64,000 bases of DNA from Fragilariopsis cylindrus CCMP1102 (GCA_900095095.1 FMBT01000291.1:496001-560000), one strand, 5' to 3'. Positions 11,300 through 22,497 are shown, numbered from the stretch's first letter. Notes: generated from the letters alone by a model not told the origin. Made by a program: numbers and translations.

Positions 11300-13192
11300 T
11301 TAAACATCAAATTTTTCAAGGTCACCCTTCCAACCACCAAACGTATTGTAGGATGAATCAGCTCCAACGGCTCCCGATGCCGCTGCTGTTGTGGTATATG
11401 CATCATCGTAGGCAACATCATCCTCCAATGTTTCATTTTCAATACAAGAAGATAAGAAGCTCTTGGACCGTAATCGTCGTGCACTTAATGCTCCGACAAG
11501 AAGAGCCATGACGGCTACAGTCGCAATAATAATTGTTTGATCTTGAGACGTCGATGATCCCCATGCCTGTGGCATAATAGATGCTCCTAAAGGAGTAGAT
11601 TCTGATAGTAATACCAAGTCGGGATTACTACTGGCCACCCCAACAACGGCACTTTCAGATCCATTAGTCGCTCCTAGTAGAGGAGCAGATTTTGATAATA
11701 ACAACTCGGGGGGATTAATGACTGCTGCTTTAACAACGTTAATGTAGTCTGATGCTGTGGTAGAGGTACTGGCAGCAGCTCCAGCTCCTGTCCCACTACT
11801 ACTACTACTACCACTACCTAGTATCGGTGGCTGAACATAAATAGGAGCAGCCTGTTGGTGTAGCTCTGTCAGGGGGATAGCGTTACCATAAGCATCGTAT
11901 ACTAATGTGGGTAGTTGGAGGATGTCCCCAGTCTGTGACATCGTAGTATCCTTGGGATCATAAAAGTAAACAGCTTGTTTGGATGGAGAACCCTGCAACA
12001 ATTGATCCTGAATAATTTCTCCAGCAACGGACGACGTTCCGGTTGTTGTTGAATCGGACGACATCTGCAGTTGCTGCTGCGGTTGTTGTTGCATAACAAC
12101 GTTGTTGCTATTGTTGTTATCCGTGAGACCTGCTGTACTCGTCGTCATAGGTTGCTGCATTGCCGTTTGGATAGCATAATCAGTAGCAGCAGCAACAACA
12201 GTATTATCGAGACTTGCAATAGGGATCTGTTGTTGTTGTTGTTGCTGCTGTGCTGTTAAGACTTGCTGAGGTTGAACTGCCGTGTACGCTGCTGCTGCTG
12301 CTGCTTGCTGCGGTGCAGGTACTTGTACTGGTTGCAAGATTTGTTGTTGATTACTAGTACTCCCCAAAGGAAAGACCGGAATCTGTTGACCTTGTGGCTG
12401 CAACGGAACTGCCTGTTGCTGATAGTTACCAGTCGCTGTAACGAACTGACCTGCGGCTGGCATTGATTGTTGTCCTCCAATGACATTCAACGTTGATCCC
12501 GCCAACGGTATTCCTTGTAACTGCTGCTGCTGCTGGGGTACCATCATCATTGTATTCCCATTTACATTATATATAAGGTTACCTTGATTGTCTTGAAACT
12601 GCTGCTGCTGCAGCTGCTGTAAGTCTGTGTTGTCTGATTGCATGCTGTACACTACGTTCGGTTGCACATAGTTATTATTATTATTATTGTTATTCGAACC
12701 ATTACCAAACATCCGTCTTATCCCCCGTCGTTGCGATTGTTGTCTAACATTACTTTTGTTGCTACTGTTGGTATTACTGTTACCATTCCGTTGTTGTTGT
12801 GTTTGTGCTACTTGATGTGTATGTGTAGTAGCAAACATAACAGCTGCTACACTCCATAAAACTAAAACAACTACAGGAGATAAAAGTACAGCTCGCATGG
12901 CCCACTTAACGAATGAATTGTTATCTTGTAACTGTCTTCTTCTTTTCAGAGAGGTAAAAGGTAATTCTGCGTAGGGTGGGAAAGAAGCTGTTGGATTATT
13001 ATGATCATCTACGCTCCCATGAGGACTAGAAAATGGACCATAATCTGATGGATTACGTCTTTGTCTTCGCGTGGTAGTGTTGCTGTTATTGTTGTTGTTA
13101 TTGCTGCTGGATCCACTAGCGCTACCGGTGGAATTGGTTCCGTATGATCCACCATTTGTTGTATGCGCTTTGAAATTCAAAGGACCCGACAT
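11300..13192 (-). CDS. Gln/Asn-rich protein with two membrane segments and GDLEKFDV C-terminus
   Basis: Single exon, 630 aa, family unknown. Residues about 1-90 are Ser/Asn-rich. One membrane segment is near 95-120 (MRAVLLSPVVVLVLWSVAAV). A ~400-residue Gln-rich, low-complexity middle follows, then a second membrane segment near 555-575 (TIIIATVAVMALLVGAL) followed by RRLRSK, and a short tail ending YNTFGGWKGDLEKFDV. The same layout and a matching C-terminal end (SGDYLDRFDV) occur in the gene at 49638-50666. The two therefore define a family in which both ends may be cytosolic and the Gln-rich loop lumenal. A sorting or docking role for the tail is inference. Confidence 0.8.
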   Translation of the reverse strand: MSGPLNFKAHTTNGGSYGTNSTGSASGSSSNNNNNNSNTTTRRQRRNPSDYGPFSSPHGSVDDHNNPTASFPPYAELPFTSLKRRRQLQDNNSFVKWAMRAVLLSPVVVLVLWSVAAVMFATTHTHQVAQTQQQRNGNSNTNSSNKSNVRQQSQRRGIRRMFGNGSNNNNNNNNYVQPNVVYSMQSDNTDLQQLQQQQFQDNQGNLIYNVNGNTMMMVPQQQQQLQGIPLAGSTLNVIGGQQSMPAAGQFVTATGNYQQQAVPLQPQGQQIPVFPLGSTSNQQQILQPVQVPAPQQAAAAAAYTAVQPQQVLTAQQQQQQQQIPIASLDNTVVAAATDYAIQTAMQQPMTTSTAGLTDNNNSNNVVMQQQPQQQLQMSSDSTTTGTSSVAGEIIQDQLLQGSPSKQAVYFYDPKDTTMSQTGDILQLPTLVYDAYGNAIPLTELHQQAAPIYVQPPILGSGSSSSSGTGAGAAASTSTTASDYINVVKAAVINPPELLLSKSAPLLGATNGSESAVVGVASSNPDLVLLSESTPLGASIMPQAWGSSTSQDQTIIIATVAVMALLVGALSARRLRSKSFLSSCIENETLEDDVAYDDAYTTTAAASGAVGADSSYNTFGGWKGDLEKFDV

Positions 13193-13954
13193 CTTATTCT
13201 TATCACTGACTTAATGCTATGGTTTTTCACTTAACAAGTACAATCACCCGCCTCTTAGAATCAATCAGTAATTGAAATAATGATTATTGGCGATCGATTG
13301 TGTTTGTTGAGGTCTCTATTTTTCTCTCTCTCTCACTCACTTACTTCCTCAATTCAATCACCGATGGTATTGATTTCCTTTCAGTTTTCAGTTGTCTTCT
13401 TCTACTGTAGATACAGTTTAGCTTGATATACTGTAAGTTGCATCAAAGGAGTTGCAGTCAATAATAAGAGCTTCCGCATGTGCTTTTTGTCACGGGAAGT
13501 TGGCGAGAATGTCGGACAAAACAAAAAATAGAGCACGATAAAAACACCAATAACACGCTTGCTAACAGCGTGATCAGAGACCAATTTTCAACCAACGCAC
13601 TTCCACGAGCAAGAGTTGGACGTGCCCAAATATAGGCTCAACGGAGAGAACCAACACGAAAAAATCAATTCAAAAAAGTATTTTTGTTTGCACGCGAGTG
13701 AGTCAAGCACTACTAGTGAATGAAACAACTCTGGGATTGAAATTCTTTCTTTGTGTTTTTTCGACTCAATTCTGAAAGGCGTAAGAGATTTCGACCCAGA
13801 GAGGCGGACATGATATTGAATATTCACTCCACAGTAAACGGTACCACAAAACAAATTCTTGCATCTTAGCACAGCAACGTTAGCCTACTATAATGTTGTA
13901 TCTTCAACAAAGGAGCCAAAATCGTTCGATATACAAATTAAAATAAGATACATC
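13193..13954. other. Intergenic
   Basis: Promoter side of the Gln-rich gene (TC-rich stretch near 13320) and sequence ahead of the glycosyltransferase pseudogene. No supported gene. Confidence 0.6.
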
Positions 13955-14923
13955 TAATAGCAACAGCTCTATAAAGGATAACTTTCAAGATGTTGTTCTT
14001 TTAGTGTCCAGTAATCATGCTTTTTATAAACATGCTACAGAATTGGGAATATCTTGCTCAAGAACTTAATATAAAATGGATTGTATTAGCCTTGGATGAT
14101 GATCTGTATGATGAACTTGGTTCCAGAACGAGCGATCGCACCGGGGAATTTCTCAGTGTTGGTTTGTCAGAGCTTTAGAAAGGAAGAATTCGGTAAACTA
14201 GTATGCAACAAAATGAGAATGGTACAATCGATAGCACAAAATTGTGACGTGGACATTGTATTTACAGATGTTGACAATGTTTTCTTTAAGAATCCATTTG
14301 AGTACAATTTCGGCCGTCTTATTGAGTGTCAGGTGTATGAATATATCTACCAATCGAACTATCCACCTAATGATGGAAAGGCTGGTACCGATCGATGTAT
14401 GTCTACATGGTAATCCAAGAAATATAGGCAACACAACCTTCTATTTTTTTAATCGCAAGAGTGAATTATTGAACGAAACATTTCAAAATACACTTCGTAG
14501 ATGTGAAGAACCCGAGAATAAATTAGATGATCAAAAATTGTTTGGGAAGAGCTATATTATGGAAGATAAATAAGAGTCGTCCCAAAGGAACATTCCATCA
14601 CTGTGACCATTCTGAGCACTTATATCCCTCGACTGTCGACTTGAAGAAGCAGAAGAAGCAGAGGAGGAGAAAGGTGTCACAGCATGCTGCATTCAACTAC
14701 TGTTGTTTGGACCCATATTACTACCCTACAGGAAAACACGATCCCAGTGAAGGTCCAATTAATCAGGACCCGATTACGTATCATGCCAATTGGGTTCTAT
14801 CGTACAAAATGGAGGTACACAAACTTATCTTTAGTCGATGGGATCACCACGGCTGGAATGAATCGCGCTTTCTTGGTAAGCATGGCGGTCTTCTTGGCAA
14901 AAGGGGAAACTATAAATTTATAA
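13955..14923 (+). pseudogene. Broken nucleotide-diphospho-sugar transferase (DxD family)
   Basis: Pieces of one glycosyltransferase-like protein lie in order but in shifting frames. These are DVVLLVSSNHAFY (about 13993-14030), then LQNWEYLAQELNIKW and VLALDDDLYDELG, and next EEFGKLVCNKMRMVQSIA with the metal-binding DxD motif in IVFTDVDNVFFKNPFEY. HGNPRNIGNTTFYFFNRKSE and NKLDDQKLF follow, and finally YCCLDPYYYPTGKHDP with ITYHANWVLS. At least four frame breaks are needed (near 14025, 14170, 14390 and 14545). The fragments belong to the family of secretory-pathway sugar transferases with a Cys-Pro-Leu-type C-terminal block. No start codon is found at the 5' end. The gene is probably dead. Confidence 0.8.
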
Positions 14924-15501
14924 AGTGGTTTCAAGAACTAGTTACGGTCGGTCGATCTAATCAACTTTTTATTCTTGTTAAAACCAACCACTCTACAGTA
15001 TCCAGCTTATTTTGCATACAATGTAGTAATTTTTTAATAGTCAAATTTTCGTTGATTTAAATGGATTAACTTATATGGAAGCTTATTAGTCGCCAAATAT
15101 GTAATAAATCAAAAGACTGTCCCGACACATCATAGATGATGAGCATCATTGCTAGCAATTTTCAATATTCTTAAAAATAAAGAAAATCTCAAGTAAAACA
15201 ATGATTCGACCTTCGTGGCACACAATAACACCATAATATTTTTTGGCGCGGAATATTGATATTTACGACATTTTTCACGACTTGCTTACTAAGCTTGTTT
15301 CGGATTGATTGACTACAATAAGGATCTACCTACCGTTGTTGCAAATCAAGAAGTGTGTTGGGATAGATATAAAGCCAGCATTTGATTACCACCATCAGTA
15401 TCACTGGCCCGAATTCTGAGAAGGATAGAACAGATTGTACCGAAAAAAGGGCAGCGAGTAAGTGAGGGATAGATTCGACGATCGATATACTTAGTATAAG
15501 C
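14924..15501. other. Intergenic
   Basis: No gene or repeat recognised; upstream region of the ARM-like gene. Confidence 0.5.
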
Positions 15502-16629
15502 ATGAAGAAAGAACGTCAGTCGAAACGTCGACGTTCTACAGAAGATGATAATCGATACCCAGATGTAGTTGTTTCTGCAGTTTCAGCCGATCAACCTTCA
15601 TCATTACAAGTAGTACAACCAATATTTGCAGACAACTACGTACCCACCCCTCGGGATATTTCGAATTTACTCGGCAAAATCGATGATCATCATTCCTCAC
15701 AACAAGTGGGTGCAGCATTAGAAGCATTGAACCAATTAAACGAATGGTCAAAAAAGGAGGAGATCAGATCGATAGTGTTGGAAACTTTTTTCTGCTTTGG
15801 TGGGATTGCAAGAGTTCTTGGCTTTCTAAATTCTACCATGCAAAATAGGAATTGCGTCATCGGTAGTACAGAATTCCTTTCATTTATTCTTTCATTTCGA
15901 TGGAATGCATTAGAGGTGAACAAAAACCTCGCGATTGAAATGGCGAAGATGATTGTAAGATGTAACGGAATCCAGGTTTTACTTCGTGCCAGTCATGAGT
16001 ACACGGTCGGGAATAGGATTTCATCTGCCACGAAACACATATGGATTGCACTTGGTAGAACAATAAATGGAACGCGTAAAGTCGTCGACAAGAAGGAAAC
16101 GATTATTTGTATCCTCAATCATGCTACTAATTGCATTTCAAAACTCGAAGAAATTGAAAAACAGCAGGACAATGGATGGACTATGGATGTTTTCCAGGCA
16201 GTGCTTTATGCTATGGCAAATACAATCAAAGACGATCGCATAGGAAGGGAAGAACTGAAACAGACAAATATCGTACCGGTGTGTCTAAAAGCTTTGAAGA
16301 ATGATTGCCTAATTCGTAACGAAGACGTAGTGATGTTTACTTTGGGAACCTTAGCCATCTGCTCAAGAAAAAAGGCACTTACGAAGAAAAAAGAATTCGA
16401 ACAGTTGTTGCCTACATTGGTGCATTGTATCGGGTATTTTCGAGAAAATAATCAAATCATATCATTTGTCTTATCGCTTCTCGAAATTGCATGCGGAAAG
16501 CTTCCGAAGAAATCAATGGAAGACGCTGGTGTACTTGAAGCTATTTCAGCTGCAATTTTGAAGCCTGGTCCTACTAGTGAAGAAACCAAAGAAAAGGCAC
16601 GTAGCATAATGAGAGCGATACTGAAATAG
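15502..16629 (+). CDS. ARM/HEAT-like helical repeat protein
   Basis: Single exon, 375 aa. A basic N-terminus (MKKERQSKRRRSTEDD) could act as a nuclear signal. From about residue 50 on, the protein is alpha-helical with repeats typical of armadillo-like proteins: QQVGAALEALNQLNEWSKKE, IARVLGFL, GIQVLLRASHEY, VFQAVLYAMANTI, IVPVCLKALKND, VVMFTLGTLAICSRKK, ISFVLSLLEIACGKL. It is probably a scaffold for protein binding. No enzymatic motif is present. Many proteins of this build occur in diatoms, and I cannot assign a specific role. Confidence 0.75.
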   Translation: MKKERQSKRRRSTEDDNRYPDVVVSAVSADQPSSLQVVQPIFADNYVPTPRDISNLLGKIDDHHSSQQVGAALEALNQLNEWSKKEEIRSIVLETFFCFGGIARVLGFLNSTMQNRNCVIGSTEFLSFILSFRWNALEVNKNLAIEMAKMIVRCNGIQVLLRASHEYTVGNRISSATKHIWIALGRTINGTRKVVDKKETIICILNHATNCISKLEEIEKQQDNGWTMDVFQAVLYAMANTIKDDRIGREELKQTNIVPVCLKALKNDCLIRNEDVVMFTLGTLAICSRKKALTKKKEFEQLLPTLVHCIGYFRENNQIISFVLSLLEIACGKLPKKSMEDAGVLEAISAAILKPGPTSEETKEKARSIMRAILK

Positions 16630-16853
16630 TTAATAAAAATTTAACTTTTAGTAATGATAATAATGAAATGGTTTCAATCTCAATGAAGAATCCCTTCATT
16701 TCAATTTCATATTGATAAAGAATAGTTGTTGGCTAGCTAGCTAGAACAATATTGACTATGACAGAATAATAAAATACAAAATAAATCAAGTTTTTTAATT
16801 GTTAACGATGTTCACCGTTGAGCTACTAGGTTATTTATACGTATTGTATGAAG

Positions 16854-19800
16854 TTACATTACAGAGCAAATTCCTTTATCGAGTGCATCGTTTATTGCAA
16901 TTGTATTTTCAACACGACTGTTCTTATGTTTCTGTGCAAGTCTGACAATCCAGTCATGTTCGAGTGCGTCCTTGGCAGTGATCCGTTCAGTGGGATCTGC
17001 TTTTAACATTTGTCCTACCAAATCACGAGCCTCGGGCGATATTCTACCCCATTCACTTCTGGGAAAATCCACTTCGGCATGCTTATTTGCCTGAATCAAT
17101 TCCTTTTCATTTTCGCCATAGAATGGTTCGTACCCGCATAGCATAACATATAGCGTTACACCAGCCGAGAAGACATCCACTTGATTCCCGTACCCTTGTC
17201 CAGCCTTAGCCATTAATATCTCTGGAGCGACATATCCAGGTGATCCACAACGTCCTCGTACGAGACCATCAAGACCGACTAATGTAGACATACCAAAGTC
17301 ACCAAGCTTCACTGACGTTCCGTACTTAGATTCGTTGGTCATGAAAATATTAGCAGGCTTAATATCACGATGTGCAATACCTATTTGTTTCATGTTTAAC
17401 AGACCAACTAGGATATCTCGAACAATACAGCCCGCCTCTTCCTCTTCAAGTACACCCTTCGAAGAAATGTATTCGAACAAGTCCTTTCCATCAAGAAGTT
17501 CCATTTCGATAACAATGTTATCAGAAGTTTCAAAAAACCCATGCAGTTGCAAAAAATTGTTGTATTTAGTACCAAACGTTGCAGTCAGAGTTGACTGTAC
17601 AGCTAATTCTCGTACTATCGTATCGCATCGTTCTCGTCCCTTTATAACGAGTTTCCAGAATTCGTTTTTATCAATGATCTTAAGGGCACAATTATTTTTG
17701 TTGCTGTTACGATTACGAGATTGCTCTTCTTGTTGATCAGATCGCTCTTCTTTTCCTCCTCCTCCGGATCCCTCGTTCTTATACGAGTTGTGAGTTGTTG
17801 TTCGTCGTCGAGCGGGATATATTGAAGCGTATCGACCAGTTCCTATCGGTTTATCTGTATCGAATTCCCATATGTCTTTAATTTGTAACTTAGCGGCATG
17901 GTTAAGGCATGTTATCCAATGATCTCTTTCATACCGATTTTGGACACGGATCATAAGTACTCGATGGTCGACCTTAGCACAAGGACTTGCATAGAAGTGT
18001 AATTCTAACGCATCTTGAAAGTCTTTATGCGCATATGCCATAGCGTTTTGTAGATGAGCGATCCCCCGTGGTAGAGTCGCTAACGGTGTACCCAAATCGT
18101 ATTCAAATAAGTAATTATGTCGTAATACTAGCTTACATGAAGACCATTTCCCGTACGTTAGATGATATTTGTCACCAACATACGTCATATGGGCTTCTCC
18201 TAATAAAATTTTACCATCCGAAGTGGAAGCATCAGTAGTAGTTCTAGTTGCAGTATCATCACCAGAAGCAGTAGCCTCTGTTGCTGATTGAGTCGACGAA
18301 CCGGTCAGAGTTTTGATTGTACTTAATGGACATGATGCCAAGGCGGCAGGTGCGATTAGATAGCGTCGACCTTGCATCCATGAATCGGCACCTTGGATAG
18401 GTTTTAACAACCGTATCCCACCACCCTTACCGTAATTATTCTTGATGGAACTATTCTGTTTTAATTCATCGACAGTCTCGAGGTGTGGGAGTGATTTACT
18501 GAATATCGAGGTATTAGAAACAGGATCATTATCATTACCTTCTTCTCCAGAGATAATAAGTTGTCCTTCTATAGTATCATTAACAGTACTGGTACTTGTT
18601 GTACCGGCATAAAAATAGGGCTGTTGCTGTTGATGTTGTCTTCCCCCCATTAACATAGCATTATGATGTGATACATAAGAATTATGCACACTACCAACAA
18701 GATCAAGATTTGATGCTTTATTATTACCACCAGAAATAAACGGACTAACAATTGAATCCCCTCGTCCATATTCAGAAGAATTATGAATTTTGGTAAAAGC
18801 CTTTTTCGTTTCTGGGGATGCTGCAAGTTGTTGCTGCTGCTGTTGGTTAGTGTTGTTGTTATTGTAGTGTTGAAACATATTATTATATGATGCAGAGGAT
18901 CCTGAAAAGACTGTAATAACATCTTCTCCGCCAAGTAACTCATCTAAGCTTTCTGGTGGTTCTGTGATACCACAGGTATTATTTGGTGGTGATAGTAGCT
19001 GTTGTTGTCCGTTATCATCGTCGTCATTGTCTGAGTCGTCTAGATTAAGTCCAACATCGTGGTTGTTATAATCAGTTAATGACGATGGTATTCTGTAATG
19101 ATTGCTGGGAGGTAGTAATGTGTTGCTGGGAGGTAATAATGTCGGTGCCATCATCATATGATGCTGTTGAGTTGCTGAATTGTTGCTACTATTGCTGCTG
19201 CTGTATGCAAATGCACTTGATCGAATTCGTGGTTGTTGTTGTGATGGTGATTGTGACTCCAGCCACTCAGACTGCGGCTGAAGTTGTGTCAAAGATGGAG
19301 CTGATGCATTACCAAGAGGTAATTCAACCCCTTCATTGTTAATTGGATTGACAAGCCAATCTATTGTAACTGTTCTATTTATATGCTCCTGTTGTTGAGC
19401 GGCAGTGGAGGGAGTAGTAGTAGCAGAAACAAATGCATTAGCAGCAATGTTGTTGAACATTTGTTGTTGTTGTTGTTGATGATGCTGTTCTCTTTGTATT
19501 ATTCCACGACGAAGAGAATCGGTTGCAGTAAAATTAGATTCTGTAGGAACGGAAGAAGAAAATGAATATGGCGAAGGCTTGTGCTGGTGTTGTTGTGGTT
19601 GTGGTTGTTTCCATCTTGATGTTCCATTATTCCCCCATCCTGTTGTTGTCTGGTATTTTGGAGAATTATCAGGACTCTGTTGACCGTGACTCGTCGTTGT
19701 TCTTGAAGTTTGCGAACTAGCTCTTTCTAATTTTAATTTCGATGCCGCCGTTGCCATTCCCTTTCGTAATGGTACATCTAATTCATCCATAGATTTATGA

Positions 19801-20618
19801 CCACGATTGAAGAATGATCGGCTATTACTACTGCCGTTACTCTTATTACTCTTGTTGCTGCTACGGCTATTATTACTGTTATCATCATGGACGTTACCGT
19901 TAGCGGCGTTATTACCACGTTTTGACGATGAAAACATCGACGTAAGACCACTAGGCTTATTACTATTATTATTCATACTATTCATATTCTTATTCATACT
20001 ATTCCTGGAAACGAATCGTCTTGATCCAGGTATTAATGAGAATGACGATTTTTTCTTGGATCCTTTCAATCCACCACCACCACTTGGGCTCTTACTGGAA
20101 CTTGTTGAATGTTCGTCGTTATTGTTGTCGAGTTGTTGATGTTCTGCAGTGGGTATAGTTGTTATACTACTAGACGGAGAAGATGACAATGTCGGTTGAT
20201 TTCTTCCTCTAAGGAATAAATTGAAGGCCCCTTCCCATCGTTTTCTATTAGGTGACCCACATGGAGACGATGATGGAAGGATCATTGGATCTTCGTCAAA
20301 GTCGTTCGCCGTGTTCGTTGTTGCAGATCTAAGACTACTTGTGCCGCCTGTATTTATAGCCGCCGCCGTCGATTTTGTCGACGTCCCGTTATTATTAGCG
20401 TTGTTGTTGCTTATCTGAAAATGCTGAGACGATCCATTCATGGTAAGAGATGAACAGGATGGGGATCGTTTGAATTTTCCTAGTTGTGCACGTGATTGTG
20501 ATTGAGATTGTGAATGTCGACTAGGTCCAGTGCTTATAGCAGCAAGTGTAGATGACGTACTATGATTAAAATCATCTATGCTGGAAGTAGTCGTTTCGCC
20601 CATTAAAGATTTCATCAT
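16854..20618 (-). CDS. Ser/Thr protein kinase with PH domain, CAMK/PKD-like
   Basis: Single exon, 1254 aa. About 800 N-terminal residues are Ser/Asn/Gln-rich and disordered. A PH-like domain follows (about 805-910; TYVGDKYHLTYGKWSSCKLV … HRVLMIRVQNRYERDHWITC), then the kinase domain (about 916-1225). The kinase has a Gly loop (IGTGRYASIY), Lys980 in CALKII, catalytic Asp1085 in AHRDIKPANIF, Asp1107 in LGDFG, then GSPGYVAPE and VDVFSAGVTLYVMLCG. All catalytic residues are present. A ~40-residue low-complexity insert separates the Gly loop from the Lys. A PH domain directly ahead of a CAMK-type kinase resembles protein kinase D, so membrane-recruited signalling is likely. Long Gln and Asn runs may vary in length between strains. 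Confidence 0.92.
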   Translation of the reverse strand: MMKSLMGETTTSSIDDFNHSTSSTLAAISTGPSRHSQSQSQSRAQLGKFKRSPSCSSLTMNGSSQHFQISNNNANNNGTSTKSTAAAINTGGTSSLRSATTNTANDFDEDPMILPSSSPCGSPNRKRWEGAFNLFLRGRNQPTLSSSPSSSITTIPTAEHQQLDNNNDEHSTSSSKSPSGGGGLKGSKKKSSFSLIPGSRRFVSRNSMNKNMNSMNNNSNKPSGLTSMFSSSKRGNNAANGNVHDDNSNNSRSSNKSNKSNGSSNSRSFFNRGHKSMDELDVPLRKGMATAASKLKLERASSQTSRTTTSHGQQSPDNSPKYQTTTGWGNNGTSRWKQPQPQQHQHKPSPYSFSSSVPTESNFTATDSLRRGIIQREQHHQQQQQQMFNNIAANAFVSATTTPSTAAQQQEHINRTVTIDWLVNPINNEGVELPLGNASAPSLTQLQPQSEWLESQSPSQQQPRIRSSAFAYSSSNSSNNSATQQHHMMMAPTLLPPSNTLLPPSNHYRIPSSLTDYNNHDVGLNLDDSDNDDDDNGQQQLLSPPNNTCGITEPPESLDELLGGEDVITVFSGSSASYNNMFQHYNNNNTNQQQQQQLAASPETKKAFTKIHNSSEYGRGDSIVSPFISGGNNKASNLDLVGSVHNSYVSHHNAMLMGGRQHQQQQPYFYAGTTSTSTVNDTIEGQLIISGEEGNDNDPVSNTSIFSKSLPHLETVDELKQNSSIKNNYGKGGGIRLLKPIQGADSWMQGRRYLIAPAALASCPLSTIKTLTGSSTQSATEATASGDDTATRTTTDASTSDGKILLGEAHMTYVGDKYHLTYGKWSSCKLVLRHNYLFEYDLGTPLATLPRGIAHLQNAMAYAHKDFQDALELHFYASPCAKVDHRVLMIRVQNRYERDHWITCLNHAAKLQIKDIWEFDTDKPIGTGRYASIYPARRRTTTHNSYKNEGSGGGGKEERSDQQEEQSRNRNSNKNNCALKIIDKNEFWKLVIKGRERCDTIVRELAVQSTLTATFGTKYNNFLQLHGFFETSDNIVIEMELLDGKDLFEYISSKGVLEEEEAGCIVRDILVGLLNMKQIGIAHRDIKPANIFMTNESKYGTSVKLGDFGMSTLVGLDGLVRGRCGSPGYVAPEILMAKAGQGYGNQVDVFSAGVTLYVMLCGYEPFYGENEKELIQANKHAEVDFPRSEWGRISPEARDLVGQMLKADPTERITAKDALEHDWIVRLAQKHKNSRVENTIAINDALDKGICSVM

Positions 20619-21415
20619 ACTATTGCCGGCGAATCACACACGATGTAGGACTACTTTCGCTTTAGACTTATCTGGTACTAGCTAATTACACAGGTCGGTC
20701 TAAGAAGCGAGACTAGCACGCCTCTTCTTATTTTGTTGGAGCTTCCTTTCTTGTTGCTCCTAATGCGAGGGGAACTTTCTTCTTGGGTAGTGAGTCAATA
20801 CAGGAAGCGTTCAATGACAAGGAACCCTTCATACATACTTGCACAAATAATAAATAACTCGTCGTGTTTACAATGTAATGATAATAATGCTCCGTTTCCT
20901 TCTGTCAAATTGGGGGCACACTACCACAGCCCTACAAAATCTACCGAATTAAGAATTCTTAGAATACTGTAGCAGTTGAAAGAGAATATGTGAAGGAACA
21001 AAGTTCCGAACTTTTGTAACGAACCTCTCACTCTAAAACATTGACAATCATTATTATAGCCCATCATGAGTGAGTCACGACCCACGACCCATTATTAGAA
21101 TTCTAGAACAGTTTTAGTCGAATGAATCGAATTGAATCGAGTCGTGTTCAAAATTGAAAAGTTAGAGTTAGGGTTGTGTAAAGTATCTTTTCCGTCACTA
21201 TTATTCTAACGATTGATTGGATGGAATGACCTCTTCTTCGTCTTTCTTTGACACCAAATTTAAATTTCGTTCTTTTCAAGGTGTTTTATGAAGTCTGAAA
21301 GATCGAGAACTCGAACATTATTGTCGCAAAACATACCTTGTACTAGTACTCACATTATTTAATCTTGGTGCTCTCACGACTGTACAAGAATTTAAAAGAA
21401 AGAAGCTATACCAGA
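20619..21415. other. Divergent intergenic region
   Basis: Upstream of both the kinase (-) and the CBS-domain gene (+). No gene, RNA or notable repeat recognised. Confidence 0.55.
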
Positions 21416-22241
21416 ATGAGGTCACTCCAATTTGCACTATCCATGCTATATTTAGCTAGTACCTCTGCGTTTTCTACTGAACATCATCATCGTGTATTCG
21501 TCTCGACACCAACGAAGCCGAATCTTCGCAAGGTTAAAGATTGCATGGTAAGGTCATCATTACGTGTGTCTGTGTCTGCGTCTGCGTCTGTGTAACTTAC
21601 CTAAGGAAACGATATCATGATGGCACTCCTATCATGCTCTGCCTAGTTTGTCTTACAACACCACATTGTCCTCTCATTTCATCTTGTGTATTGATATTAT
21701 CATGATTTGCGATTTTTCGTTGATATTGTTATTTGTCATTTTGTATATTTTCGCAAAACAGACCCCCAGTCCAATAACACTCAAAACCACCGACAAAGTT
21801 GATGAGGCCATTGTTGTTCTATTAACCGGAGGATTTAATGGAGCTCCAGTCGTCGATCCTGTAACAAACAATTTGGTTGGTTGTGTAAGTGCATTTGATT
21901 TTATACAAAAGGAAGAAACAGGAGCGGTACTACCATTCGATATAGAAGATCCAGAAGAGCAACAAAGAATGATGGTCGCAGCACGAAAGATTGTTGCGAC
22001 AACCGTTGGTGAATTGATGACGGATTCAGCTTTGACTGTTACTATGGGTACGAGTATGAGAGACGCTGCAGAGCTTTTAACTAGGGAAAAAAAGCATCGA
22101 CTGTGTGTTATAGACGACAACAATAATCTAGTAGGTATTCTATCATCTTCAGACGTAATGAGAAATATTGTTGATGTTCTTCGGGCTTTACCCGAAACGT
22201 CGTCAGCGGTACCTACTGAAGAAAAAGTTGTATCTGAATAA
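21416..22241 (+). CDS. Plastid-targeted CBS-domain protein (CBSX-like)
   Basis: Two exons: 21416-21547 and 21762-22241, joined in phase 0 across a 214-bp intron (GTAAGG…AAACAG), giving 203 aa. The join creates the start of a CBS motif, KDCM-TPSPITLKTTDKVDE. The N-terminus MRSLQFALSMLYLASTSAFS is a signal peptide ending in an ASAF-like motif, the diatom plastid-entry signal. Two CBS repeats follow: AIVVLLTGGFNGAPVVDP … GCVSAFDFIQ, and VGELMTDSALTVT … HRLCVIDDNNNLVGILSSSD. CBS pairs bind adenosine nucleotides. Plant CBSX proteins regulate plastid thioredoxins, so a redox or energy-sensing role is plausible but inferred. Confidence 0.88.
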
Positions 22242-22497
22242 ATTGAAAGACAGTTTTGAAAAGAAAATAGTAATAATAATAGTACTATGGTAAAAAGGGC
22301 AGCAATTCGACAAGACTCATTCGTCATTCACTTATTTATTATTGTTACTCCTACTAGTCTGAGTACAACTGAGAGGAAATCATCTTTGCACATATATTAG
22401 ACTAAAAATTAAACCATCCAATGACTTTTCTTTCCTCCTCTCTCTTCGTCTTCTTCAGAAGTAATGCTTCTACCACAACTCGTATTATTTGACAAAC

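Noticed and set aside
19807-20139. Long Leu-rich ORF opposite the kinase gene
   Set aside because: Shadow of Ser/Asn/Gln-rich codons on the other strand; no independent signals.
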